Shown here: positions 1 to 7,247 of the stretch, in pieces
Position numbering within the stretch: position 1 is the stretch's first letter
How the letters are laid out: each line of letters begins with the position of its first letter
NCBI GenBank assembly: GCA_035575035.1
Contig: DATLYH010000143.1
Location: forward strand, 1-18,273
Direction of reading: 5' to 3'
DNA: 18,273 nt
Source: DATLYH01 sp035575035
GTDB taxonomy: Bacteria; Planctomycetota; Planctomycetia; Gemmatales; Gemmataceae
Notes under the pieces: generated by a model
The model's database searches: none
The model's input: the letters and a program-made list of their open reading frames with translations, nothing else
What the model was told of the DNA's origin: nothing
Position numbers and translations under genes: made by a program

Positions 1-41
1 TCAACCGGCCGGTTGACACCGGCCGCTCGCCAAAAAGTTAG
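1..41. promoter_or_regulatory. 16-bp perfect palindrome overlapping a -35-like hexamer, upstream of rsmH
   Basis: Positions 1-16 read TCAACCGGCCGGTTGA, identical to its own reverse complement. A consensus -35 hexamer TTGACA (13-18) overlaps its right edge. No good -10 follows: the hexamers around 36-42 match TATAAT poorly. The arrangement would suit an operator over a promoter for the rsmH unit, but the window starts here and the left context is missing. It could also be the tail of a terminator of an unseen upstream gene, although no T-run follows. Confidence 0.3.
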
Positions 42-101
42 CGCGTCTGAGAACCGAGAAGAGCACCTCGTCACTCGCCTTGCGCTTGCCGGGCGTTTAC
101 C

Positions 102-1010
102 ATGAACGGTCCTGTCCCCACCCCGGCGCCGCGCCATGTCCCGGTGCTGTCGGCCGAGGTTCTTGATTTGCTGGCTCCCGCTCCCGGACAGGTTGTGGTG
201 GACGCCACCGTCGGCGCGGGCGGCCACGCCCGGCTGCTGGCCGAACGCATCGGCCCAACGGGACGGCTGATCGGTCTCGACCAGGACGAGAGCATGCTCG
301 AACTCGCCCGGCTGCGGCTAGCCGGCCTGCCCGTCACGCTGGTGCATTCCAATTTCGACCGGCTGCGGCAGGTCCTGGACGAGTTGGGCATTGATGCGGT
401 GGACGGCGTGCTGGCCGACCTGGGCGTGGCCTCGGACCAGCTCGATGCGGCCGAGCGCGGCTTCAGTTTCCAGCAGCCGGGCCCGCTGGACATGCGGCTC
501 GACCCCTCGCAAGGGGAGCCGGCCGCCGCGCTCTTGCAGCGGTTAAGCGAGCGCGACCTGGCCGACCTCTTCTGGCAGTACGGTGAAGAGCGCTACAGCC
601 GGCGGATCGCCCGCAAGATTGTCGAGACCCGCCGGCGGCAGCCGCTGGAGACGACCACGCAGCTGGCCGAGCTGGTTCGCCGTTGTGTGCCCCGGCCAAA
701 GGGAAGACGGCCGACGATTGACCCGGCGACGCGCGTCTTTCAGGCCCTGCGGATCGCCGTTAATGACGAGCTAGGGGCGCTGGATCGGCTGCTAGCGGCC
801 CTGCCGGACTGCGTCAAGCCGGGAGGGCGGGCGGCCATCATCAGTTTCCATTCGCTGGAGGACCGGCGCGTCAAGCACGCCTTCCGTGACTCGACCAAAT
901 GGGAAGTGCTGACGCGCAAGCCGGTGGAGGCGAGTGAGGAAGAGGTGGCGCGCAACCCCCGGGCACGCAGTGCCAAACTGCGGGTGGCTCGGCGGAAGGG
1001 CGGATCGTGA
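102..1010 (+). CDS. rsmH: 16S rRNA (cytosine(1402)-N(4))-methyltransferase RsmH
   Basis: Cytoplasmic SAM-dependent enzyme that N4-methylates C1402 of 16S rRNA in the ribosomal P site. The 302-residue length is normal for the family. Visible family motifs: HVPVL at residues 12-16, the SAM-binding loop DATVGAGGH at 34-42, DLGVASDQLD at 106-115, GPLDMRLD just after, GEERYSRRIA, RVFQALRIAVNDEL and the C-terminal ISFHSLEDRRVKHAF. The ATG at 102 is chosen because HVPVL follows about 11 residues later, the usual distance. No clear Shine-Dalgarno precedes it. In most bacteria mraZ lies directly upstream of rsmH. Here a MraZ-like domain is encoded immediately downstream instead. No ftsL or ftsI follows. 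Confidence 0.96.
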   Translation: MNGPVPTPAPRHVPVLSAEVLDLLAPAPGQVVVDATVGAGGHARLLAERIGPTGRLIGLDQDESMLELARLRLAGLPVTLVHSNFDRLRQVLDELGIDAVDGVLADLGVASDQLDAAERGFSFQQPGPLDMRLDPSQGEPAAALLQRLSERDLADLFWQYGEERYSRRIARKIVETRRRQPLETTTQLAELVRRCVPRPKGRRPTIDPATRVFQALRIAVNDELGALDRLLAALPDCVKPGGRAAIISFHSLEDRRVKHAFRDSTKWEVLTRKPVEASEEEVARNPRARSAKLRVARRKGGS

Positions 1011-1068
1011 CCGCAGGAACGGAGGCCGGCCGGCGCGGCGGGCCGCTTGGACAGGAGCAGAGAAGACC

Positions 1069-2073
1069 ATGTGTCGATTCTGTATCGGAATGTTGACCGG
1101 CGTGATCGTTTGCCTGGTCTGTGTGGTGGTCGCTTTCAAACTGGTCCAGGGTGGGACCATCGGCGCATCCGTCGGCGGCCCCGGGGACAACCTGGAGCCG
1201 CTGCCCGAGCTGGCCGACCCGGTGCCGGTGACATCGGAAACGTCTTCGCGGGATCCAACAACGGCGGACTCCCCGGAGAGCCAGGCGCGGACCGACGAAG
1301 GCCCGCGGGCCCGGTTGCTGGAGCCGGTGGCCGGGGCGCCGCTCCCCCCAATGCCCGAGAAGCACGTCGATGCCATCACGGTGGCACGCCATAACCTTGC
1401 TGAGGAACCGTCGGCGCCGCCGGTCCCGGCCGATCTGAATGCCGTCCCGGTGTTGCCGGAGGATCCGCGGTCCCCTGAGGTGGTGCCACCCGCCCCAGCC
1501 GACGTGCCCCCATCGGCCGTGCCGCCCGACACGCCGCCGACAACACCCGCGCCGCCGCCCCCCACGGCCCCGGCGGAACCAGCCTCTCCGCCGGTCGTCA
1601 GCGAACCGACGGCGCGCGTCCCGATCCGTCCCGTGCCGGCCCTGCGAGCCGTTCCGGTCGCGGCCGGTTCCGCATTGCTCACCGGAACCTATCCCTGCAC
1701 GGTGGACGAGAACCATCAGGTAAAGTTGTCCCTGACCGCCCGCGGCTTGCTGGGCGAGGCCCCGGTTCTGCTGGTAACGCCCGGGCCGGATGGGTGCCTG
1801 CTGATCTGCACGCCGGCCGGTCTGCCGCAGCTGCTGGAACAGTTGGGGCAGGCGATGACCGAGGGAACGGCCCACGCCGTCCGCCGGCTCTACTTCGCGC
1901 AGACCGAGAAATGCGTCCTCGATGCGGATGGTCATTTCACCATTTCGAAGGACCTGGCGAAGTTTGCCGACCTGGGGCGGAATGCGGTCTTGATCGGCGT
2001 CGGCGATTATTTCGAGTTGTGGGACGCCGGCCGCTGGCAGAAGTACCTGGAACAGAACGCGGTCGGGGAATGA
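1069..2073 (+). CDS. Membrane-anchored protein with Pro-rich linker and C-terminal degenerate MraZ-like domain
   Basis: 334 residues from the ATG at 1069, preceded by AGGAG at 1053-1057. The frame is open further upstream, but that part overlaps rsmH. Residues about 4-26 form one membrane helix. Residues about 40-200 are a Pro/Ala-rich linker. Residues about 204-330 match the MraZ fold (two AbrB/SpoVT-type halves): TGTYPCTVDE, PGPDGCLLI, RRLYFAQTE and the signature end VLIGVGDYFELWD. MraZ is normally a soluble DNA-binding regulator of the division and cell-wall genes, with DxxGR-type motifs in each half. Here the equivalents are DENHQ (213-217) and DADGH (285-289), so both arginines are gone. 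With the short basic N-terminus the domain would most simply lie outside the cytoplasm. Four cysteines (about 210, 243, 247, 282) lie in the domain. Family assignment is fairly sure; function is unknown. Confidence 0.85.
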   Translation: MCRFCIGMLTGVIVCLVCVVVAFKLVQGGTIGASVGGPGDNLEPLPELADPVPVTSETSSRDPTTADSPESQARTDEGPRARLLEPVAGAPLPPMPEKHVDAITVARHNLAEEPSAPPVPADLNAVPVLPEDPRSPEVVPPAPADVPPSAVPPDTPPTTPAPPPPTAPAEPASPPVVSEPTARVPIRPVPALRAVPVAAGSALLTGTYPCTVDENHQVKLSLTARGLLGEAPVLLVTPGPDGCLLICTPAGLPQLLEQLGQAMTEGTAHAVRRLYFAQTEKCVLDADGHFTISKDLAKFADLGRNAVLIGVGDYFELWDAGRWQKYLEQNAVGE

Positions 2074-2182
2074 GTCCCATTCAGCGCGGCGGTACGGTTT
2101 GATGTGACCGACGTTGGGCAACTGCGGCTACGGCGCTGCGGGCATTTGGAGTGGAGCGATCACTTCACGGAGGAAGAAGCTC

Positions 2183-3988
2183 ATGTCCAACGGAACCGGA
2201 GAGGCGAGCAAGATGACGCGCGAAACCAAGGTCGGCTTGGTGGTGGCCGGCTCGTTCCTGTGCCTGGTGGGCGTGGTCGTCTATTGCAAGCTCCGCGACG
2301 GCAGCGCCGCTCCCGTGGGGGGAGATGAACCGGCCGTTGTTGAGGTGAAGGATGACGATCCCCCGCCCGGCCCGCGTCCTGGGGAAAACACGTCCGCGCC
2401 GGGCTCGAACTCCCTGTCAGCATCAGCGGCTTCGGTGCCATCGGCAAGCACCGCCGCGCCGGCTCCGGGCACTCCTCCTGGCGCTGAAAGAGCGGCAGCG
2501 ACCGGCTTGCAGGAGCAGTCCGGGTCTGGGCAGTTTGGTCGTCCGTCCCCCCCGCCCCCGTTGCTTCCGGAAGGGATCATGCAGACCGCCGGCCAGCAGG
2601 GCGACGCCCGCAGTACCGACGCCGGCCTTCCCGGATCGGGACCTTCTTTGAACAGTGCGGCCGCGCCGGCTCCACCGCCCGCGCCGCCCGCTGAGGTGGA
2701 GACAGCGCCCGACTCGCCGGCGCTGGCCGGTCCGGCGGCCGTGGCTCAGGCGGTGACTGCCGCCGCGGCCGAGGCGCCGCCCGCACCGCCTGGCGCGTCC
2801 CCACCGGCACCTACCGCACCACCCCCCGCCGGGGAAATGTCCGCTCCGGCGTCGCCTCCGCTTCCGCCGCCTGGGGTGGCCGGAGCAGAGCGCAGCGATG
2901 CCCCGGCACTTCCGCCCGAGACTTCGAAGACTCAACCTCGGCCACCGGACAACCGGGCGTTCGAGACCGCACCGCCCGCGCCGGCCGCCGCCCCTGCCGG
3001 ATCGGGAGGCAATCCGCCCGTAGCCGAGGTCCAGCCGCCGCCGGCACCCGTGGAAAACCCCGCGTCCGGGACGGCCGGCAACCAGGCCCCTCCGCCGCCG
3101 GTTGCCCCCCCTGTGGTTGAGCAACCGCCGGCCGGGTCCGGAAACTCCCCGAATGCTACTTCTGCCTCGGCACCCGTGGCGCCGCCCGCCGGGGTGGCCA
3201 TCGGCTCGCCGATACCTTCCTCGGACCGCACGAAGGGATCAGGCACCGGTTCGCTGACTTCCAATCCGGCCCCGAGCGGCAGCGCCCAGCAACCGCCTGT
3301 CGCCAACAGCACGGCGATTCCCCCGCCGGTGCCGCCGGCCGCTCCCGCCGCCGTCCCGGCCACGACCCCACTCCCGCCGAGGACGCCGGCCGGTGCCAGC
3401 GTTCCGCCCCTTGCCGTGCCGGGGACGCGGGCACCGGCCCGGACGCCGATCCCGGCCGCCCCGCAGGTGGAGAGCTTCGATGAGGAAGAGTATCGGGTCA
3501 AGCCGGGCGACACCTTCGAGAGCATCAGCACGCAATTCTATCGCACCAACAAGTACGCTCAGGCGCTGCTGTTGTTTAACCGTAACCACCCGCTCGCCGG
3601 CATCGGCGTCCGCCAGGAGCCGCCCACCTTGCAGCCGGGTCAGCCGGTCTACATCCCGCCGACCCGCATCCTGGAAAAGCGCTACGGCTCGGTCATCCCG
3701 GACCTGGCCCCGTCGCCAGCTGGGACCTCCTCTGCCGCGCCGCCACTCGGTGGGCCGTCGTCCAACGCCGCGCCGGCCGCTGGTGAGGCGGCGGGCCCCC
3801 GGCGCTATCGGGTCCCGGGCAACGGCGAGATGATGTGGACCCTTGCCCAGCGGACGCTGAACAACGGCAGCCGCTGGCCGGAGATCAGCCGGCTCAATCC
3901 CGGCCTTCCGCCCGAATTGCCCATCCCCGCTGGCACCGTCGTGCTCTTGCCTGCCGATGCTCGCATTGAGCCGACGAACCCGCCGTGA
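2183..3988 (+). CDS. Membrane-anchored LysM-domain protein with long Pro/Ala-rich linker
   Basis: 601 residues from the ATG at 2183, which has GGAGG at 2169-2173, nine bases away. An internal ATG at 2213 (MTRETKVGL) is also plausible. One membrane helix follows (VGLVVAGSFLCLVGVVVY). Residues about 50-430 are a low-complexity Pro/Ala/Gly/Ser linker. LysM 1 is at about residues 437-497 (YRVKPGDTFESIS, ending PGQPVYIPP). A second, weaker LysM is at about 542-595 (YRVPGNGEMMWTLAQRTL, ending GTVVLLPAD). LysM modules bind N-acetylglucosamine-containing glycans such as peptidoglycan, so this is probably an envelope protein that reaches a glycan through a flexible arm. No catalytic domain is seen. 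It shares its layout (helix, Pro-rich arm, C-terminal domain) with the MraZ-like protein just upstream. Confidence 0.9.
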   Translation: MSNGTGEASKMTRETKVGLVVAGSFLCLVGVVVYCKLRDGSAAPVGGDEPAVVEVKDDDPPPGPRPGENTSAPGSNSLSASAASVPSASTAAPAPGTPPGAERAAATGLQEQSGSGQFGRPSPPPPLLPEGIMQTAGQQGDARSTDAGLPGSGPSLNSAAAPAPPPAPPAEVETAPDSPALAGPAAVAQAVTAAAAEAPPAPPGASPPAPTAPPPAGEMSAPASPPLPPPGVAGAERSDAPALPPETSKTQPRPPDNRAFETAPPAPAAAPAGSGGNPPVAEVQPPPAPVENPASGTAGNQAPPPPVAPPVVEQPPAGSGNSPNATSASAPVAPPAGVAIGSPIPSSDRTKGSGTGSLTSNPAPSGSAQQPPVANSTAIPPPVPPAAPAAVPATTPLPPRTPAGASVPPLAVPGTRAPARTPIPAAPQVESFDEEEYRVKPGDTFESISTQFYRTNKYAQALLLFNRNHPLAGIGVRQEPPTLQPGQPVYIPPTRILEKRYGSVIPDLAPSPAGTSSAAPPLGGPSSNAAPAAGEAAGPRRYRVPGNGEMMWTLAQRTLNNGSRWPEISRLNPGLPPELPIPAGTVVLLPADARIEPTNPP

Positions 3989-4029
3989 TGAGGGCCACGA
4001 TCCCTGCCGTGTACCGTCTGCCGCTGCGG

Positions 4030-4038
4030 TGGTATAAT
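4030..4038 (+). promoter_or_regulatory. Extended -10 promoter element (TGGTATAAT) at the start of the pseudouridine synthase gene
   Basis: Positions 4030-4038 read TGGTATAAT, a perfect extended -10 (TGn plus TATAAT) in GC-rich sequence. No -35 is evident, as is allowed for extended -10 promoters. Transcription would begin about 4045, directly before the ATG at 4048, giving a leaderless or nearly leaderless mRNA. If the gene starts at 3985/3988 instead, these bases encode part of an N-terminal extension. Confidence 0.45.
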
Positions 4039-4047
4039 CCGAGTCTG

Positions 4048-5034
4048 ATGGCCAGCCGGAGTTTTGTCGTCAGCCGCGCCCGCGCCGGACAGACGGTGGC
4101 AGCCCTGCTGCGCCGGCACCTCGGCATCTCCTCCTCCGAGGCCCGCCGCCTGGTGCAAGAACGTCGGGTGCGCCTGGCGGGCAAGCCCTGTCTCAACCCG
4201 ACGTGGCGGGCCGCCGCCGGCCAGCGCATCGACGTCGAGACGCCAACACGCGGTCAGCCCCGGCAGAAGGGGACCGAGCCGATCATCCGCTTTGCCGACG
4301 AACAGGTGGTTGTGGTGGAGAAGCCGCCTGGCCTGACCACCATGCGCCATCCGGAGGAGGCCGCCGAGTTCGGCGCGCGGGCCCGCCGCTTCCTGCCGCC
4401 GACCCTGGCCGACCTGCTCCCCAACCTCCTGGCAGAACATGCCGGGCCGCGCCGCGGCCGCCCGGTCCCTGTCTTCGCCGTCCACCGCATCGACAAGGAA
4501 ACGAGCGGACTGGTCGTCTTCGCCCGGACACGCCTGGCAGTCAAACATCTGGGCCGGCAGTTCCGCGAGCACACCATCGAGCGGCGTTACCTGGCCCTGG
4601 TGCGCGGCCAGGCGAAGGACCAGCGAATCGAGTCCTGGCTGGTCCGCGACCGGGGTGACGGCCGACGCGGAAGCAGCGGCCAGCCGGGGGTCGGCCAGCG
4701 AGCAGTCACGCATGTCAAGGTCGTGGAGCAACTCGGTGATTACACGCTGGTCGAATGCCGCCTGGAAACCGGTCGGACGCACCAGGTCCGTATCCATCTG
4801 GCCGAGGCCGGCACCCCACTGTGCGGCGAGCGGGTCTATGATCGGCCGCTGCACGGCAAGCCGCTTCCCGACGACAGCGGCGCCCCGCGCGTGGCCCTGC
4901 ATGCCGCCTTCCTCGCCTTCGATCACCCCACCACTGGCAAGCGGATGAAGTGGACCTCGCCGCTGCCGCCCGACCTGGCCGCGGTGGCGGCGCGTCTCCG
5001 CGCCCGGTTGAAAGCCGACCATCAACCCCGATAA
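4048..5034 (+). CDS. RluA-family 23S rRNA/tRNA pseudouridine synthase with N-terminal S4 domain
   Basis: Cytoplasmic enzyme that isomerises uridine to pseudouridine in structured RNA. From the ATG at 4048 the protein has 328 residues. An S4 RNA-binding domain comes first (about residues 8-60, with GISSSEARRLVQERRVRLAGK). The catalytic domain follows: EKPPGLTTM, HRIDKETSGLVVFAR with catalytic Asp149, and GRTHQVRIHLAEAGTPLCGE. About 30 residues between EKPPG and the catalytic motif are an Arg/Pro-rich insertion. Starts at GTG 3985 or ATG 3988 would overlap the LysM stop as TGATG and add 21 or 20 residues. I prefer 4048 because the S4 domain begins directly there. Target site (RluC-, RluD- or other type) cannot be told from the sequence, so no symbol is given. 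Confidence 0.93.
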   Translation: MASRSFVVSRARAGQTVAALLRRHLGISSSEARRLVQERRVRLAGKPCLNPTWRAAAGQRIDVETPTRGQPRQKGTEPIIRFADEQVVVVEKPPGLTTMRHPEEAAEFGARARRFLPPTLADLLPNLLAEHAGPRRGRPVPVFAVHRIDKETSGLVVFARTRLAVKHLGRQFREHTIERRYLALVRGQAKDQRIESWLVRDRGDGRRGSSGQPGVGQRAVTHVKVVEQLGDYTLVECRLETGRTHQVRIHLAEAGTPLCGERVYDRPLHGKPLPDDSGAPRVALHAAFLAFDHPTTGKRMKWTSPLPPDLAAVAARLRARLKADHQPR

Positions 5035-5137
5035 TAAATCCCAATCGTTTCGCCGCGGTGCGGAGCGCGGGTGCTTGGCGGCGCGCCGCGGTTAACCAAG
5101 GTTTTGCATCCCGCATGGGCATCACAAGGGGCGTCTC

Positions 5138-6376
5138 ATGAAGTGGTGGCTGGTCGGCGGCGCGGTCGGGCTGAGTCTGGCAGTCCTGGCGGATGTCGGG
5201 GTGAAGGGACAAGCAGCCGCCGAGAAGGAGACGGTCTGGCTGAGCGATTACACCGCGGCGCGGATGCTGGCGCGGCAGAGCGGCAAACCGCTGTTCGTCG
5301 TCTTCCGCTGCGAGCGCTGAAGCGATTGCCGGGGCTTTGACGAACAGGTTGTTCGTCTGGACAACGAGATCGCCGACCTCGCTAACCAGTTCGTTCTCGT
5401 CCGCTTGGTCAACATGCGCGGCGTGAACCTGAATGTCTTCGATTTCGACTATGACCTCACCTGGTCGGCCTTCTTCCTCAACGCGGATGAGAAGGTCTAC
5501 GGCCGGTTCGGCGGGCGCGAGCCTGGCTCGCCCGACACCTACCTGACGTTGGCCGGCCTTAAGCACGCCCTGCGCCAGGCGCTGGCCGCCCACCGCCGCG
5601 AGCCGTCGGCCCAACCGGCGAGCAAGCCGAGCGTGCGCACCGTGGAACAGTACCCAGCGGCCGGACGGCTCAAGCCGGGCGCTTGCATCCACTGCCATCA
5701 GGTCTACGACTTCCGCCGCGAGCAGCAACAGGCCGACGGCACCTGGCGGCTTGATGATGTTTGGGTTTACCCGCTGCCCGACAACCTTGGCCTGCGCCTT
5801 GATCCCGACCAGTCCGACCGGGTGGCGGCGGTGCAAGCCGGCTCGCCGGCCGCGCGGGCGGGACTGCGGCCGGGGGACGTGCTGGAACGCCTCAACGGGC
5901 TGCCGGTGGCCTCGTTCGCCGACGTCCAATATGCCCTCCACCGGGCGCCGGCCCGCGGGGAGATTTCCGTCTCCTGGCGGCGTGACGGCCGGACCATGAC
6001 CGCTGCACTGGAGCTAACCGACGGCTGGCGCCGCACCGACATCTCCTGGCGTCCGTCGATGTGGGGCCTTGATCCGGCGCCGCACGTCTACGGCCAGGAC
6101 CTCGGCGCGGAAGAAAAGAAGGCGCTGGGCCTCTCCGAGAAGGCGCTGGCGTTTCGGCAGGGCGATTATGTGCCGGGGCCGGCCCGGGCCGTGGGCGTCC
6201 GGGCGGGGGACATCATCCTCGGGATCGACGGCCGGGCGATGGAAATGACCATGCTCCAGTTCAACGCCCACGTCCGCCTTCACTATCGGGTCGGCGACGT
6301 GATCACGCTGAACATCCTCCGTGACGGCAAGCGGCTGGATCTACCCATGAAGTTGACAGCCCGGACCAGAAATTGA
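5138..6376 (+). CDS. Candidate selenoprotein: secreted thioredoxin-like (UxxC), CxxCH and two PDZ domains; in-frame TGA at 5318-5320
   Basis: Read through one TGA, the frame gives 412 residues. The ATG at 5138 has AAGGGG about seven bases upstream. Residues 1-27 are a signal peptide ending near QAAA. Next is a thioredoxin-like segment: GKPLFVVFRCER, then U61 (the TGA), then SDC with Cys64, then GFDEQVV and later FDFDYDLTWSAFFLNAD. So the TGA is the first position of a CxxC-type redox motif, UxxC. A CxxCH motif (C183-I-H-C186-H187) could bind c-type heme. PDZ-like domains are at about 215-290 (AAVQAGSPAARAGLRPGDVL) and 344-407 (VGVRAGDIILGIDG). Both sides of the TGA share frame, with no other stop. 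A SECIS-like hairpin follows. The protein is probably periplasmic with a thiol/selenol redox role; substrate unknown. Alternatives are a Cys-codon mutation (pseudogene) or a sequencing error. Confidence 0.85.
5339..5357 (+). promoter_or_regulatory. Putative bacterial SECIS element (selenocysteine insertion hairpin)
   Basis: The stretch reads GACGAAC-AGGTT-GTTCGTC: a perfect 7-bp stem and a 5-nt loop. The stem starts 18 nt after the in-frame TGA, and the loop starts 25 nt after it. Bacterial SECIS elements lie just downstream of the UGA inside the coding region and carry G near the 5' side of the apical loop. The E. coli fdhF loop contains GGU, as this one does. SelB bound here would deliver Sec-tRNA to the UGA. 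The same bases encode residues DEQVVR. Confidence 0.8.
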
Positions 6377-6386
6377 GCCGGTCCCA

Positions 6387-7247
6387 TCACCGCGGCTTGC
6401 GGTTGTGCCGTCGGTAGCTCCACCACTTCAGTCGCACGCGGCGGTGCAGCCAGCGCGCCGCCCATCCCCGGCGCTCCGCCCCGAGGTAGATCCGCCAGAA
6501 GCGGAGCCGGTCGCGCGCGTCCACTCCCGGGATTTCCGACGAGTAGAGCAGCTGAGCCAGGTCCTTCGCTTGCCAGCGCCGCCAGGTCCAGGGGTGATGG
6601 GCCAGGCGATGCAGGTCGATCAGGTGGACCCGGCCGCGCCAGCCGGCGGGAAGGCGCTGGGTATCCTCCTCGGGGATGTAGAAGTGGCACAGATACAGGT
6701 CTTTGTGGAACCAGCGGCGTTGATGCAGGGCGCGGGCCAGACGAGCCAGCTCTTGGATCAGGCCGCGCTTCCAGCGGCGGAACGTGACCGGGTCGAGGCG
6801 CTCCGCGGCAGCGGGGATGGCCTGGTGCAACGGCAGCATGCCGGTCAATTCCGCGACTGCCAAGAAACTTTGCAGCCGGCCCCACGGCCCGATGCACTCG
6901 CCGGCCGCCACCGCCTCCGGCACCGGCAGTCCGTGCGCCCGCGCCCAGTGCAGGTGCTCCCATTCCTGCAAGGCCGGCGACCAGCGCCCCTCCGGCCGGA
7001 ATAGTGCCAGCAGCCCGCGCCACCACGGCAGCTGGTAGTGCCGCTTCAGGTAGACGACCAGCCGCCGCTCGCCCGATTCCAGGACCCACCGGCCGATGGA
7101 TCGACCCTGCTTGGCGTGCAAACGGTCGGTGACCGCCACGCTCATGATGCGCTCCGGCCAGCCAGGGCCCGCGAACTGTCCCCAGTCCGGGTGCTGCCGC
7201 AGCCGCCACACCCCGCGAACCAGGCGCTGCCAGAGTGTCTCCCTCAC
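6387..7247 (-). CDS. WaaP/RfaP-type lipopolysaccharide core (heptose/Kdo) kinase
   Basis: 286 residues from a GTG at 7247, with GGGAGG six bases upstream. The frame is open further upstream, but only through tandem repeats. Protein-kinase-like fold of the WaaP/InaA group, which phosphorylates sugars of the LPS inner core at the inner face of the cytoplasmic membrane. Visible: VYLKRHY around Lys68 (ATP-binding lysine position), EWEHLHW around residue 95, catalytic loop HKDLYLCHFYI with Asp183, and the metal-binding HLIDLHRL with Asp211. The C-terminus is rich in Arg and Trp. The exact acceptor sugar is not deducible, so no symbol is given. It converges on the selenoprotein gene with only 10 bases between stops. 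No other LPS gene lies nearby. Confidence 0.88.
   Translation of the reverse strand: MRETLWQRLVRGVWRLRQHPDWGQFAGPGWPERIMSVAVTDRLHAKQGRSIGRWVLESGERRLVVYLKRHYQLPWWRGLLALFRPEGRWSPALQEWEHLHWARAHGLPVPEAVAAGECIGPWGRLQSFLAVAELTGMLPLHQAIPAAAERLDPVTFRRWKRGLIQELARLARALHQRRWFHKDLYLCHFYIPEEDTQRLPAGWRGRVHLIDLHRLAHHPWTWRRWQAKDLAQLLYSSEIPGVDARDRLRFWRIYLGAERRGWAARWLHRRVRLKWWSYRRHNRKPR

Noticed and set aside
871..2121. Long open frame on the minus strand opposite rsmH and the MraZ-like gene
   Set aside because: Low-complexity Arg/Gly-rich translation with no family features, opposite genes with clear motifs. It is a GC-rich shadow.
2114..2182. Upstream start for the LysM protein
   Set aside because: The ATG at 2183 has a good ribosome site and is followed closely by the membrane anchor. 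The upstream residues show no family character.
5318..5320. TGA as a genuine stop, making the gene a pseudogene or two separate genes
   Set aside because: Frame and domain continuity, the UxxC position and the hairpin downstream all favour recoding. The second part would start at a TTG at 5405 with no ribosome site and would lack half of the thioredoxin-like segment. Not fully excluded.
3805..5941. Two long minus-strand open frames opposite the pseudouridine synthase and selenoprotein genes
   Set aside because: They mirror well-identified plus-strand genes and lack any recognisable domain.
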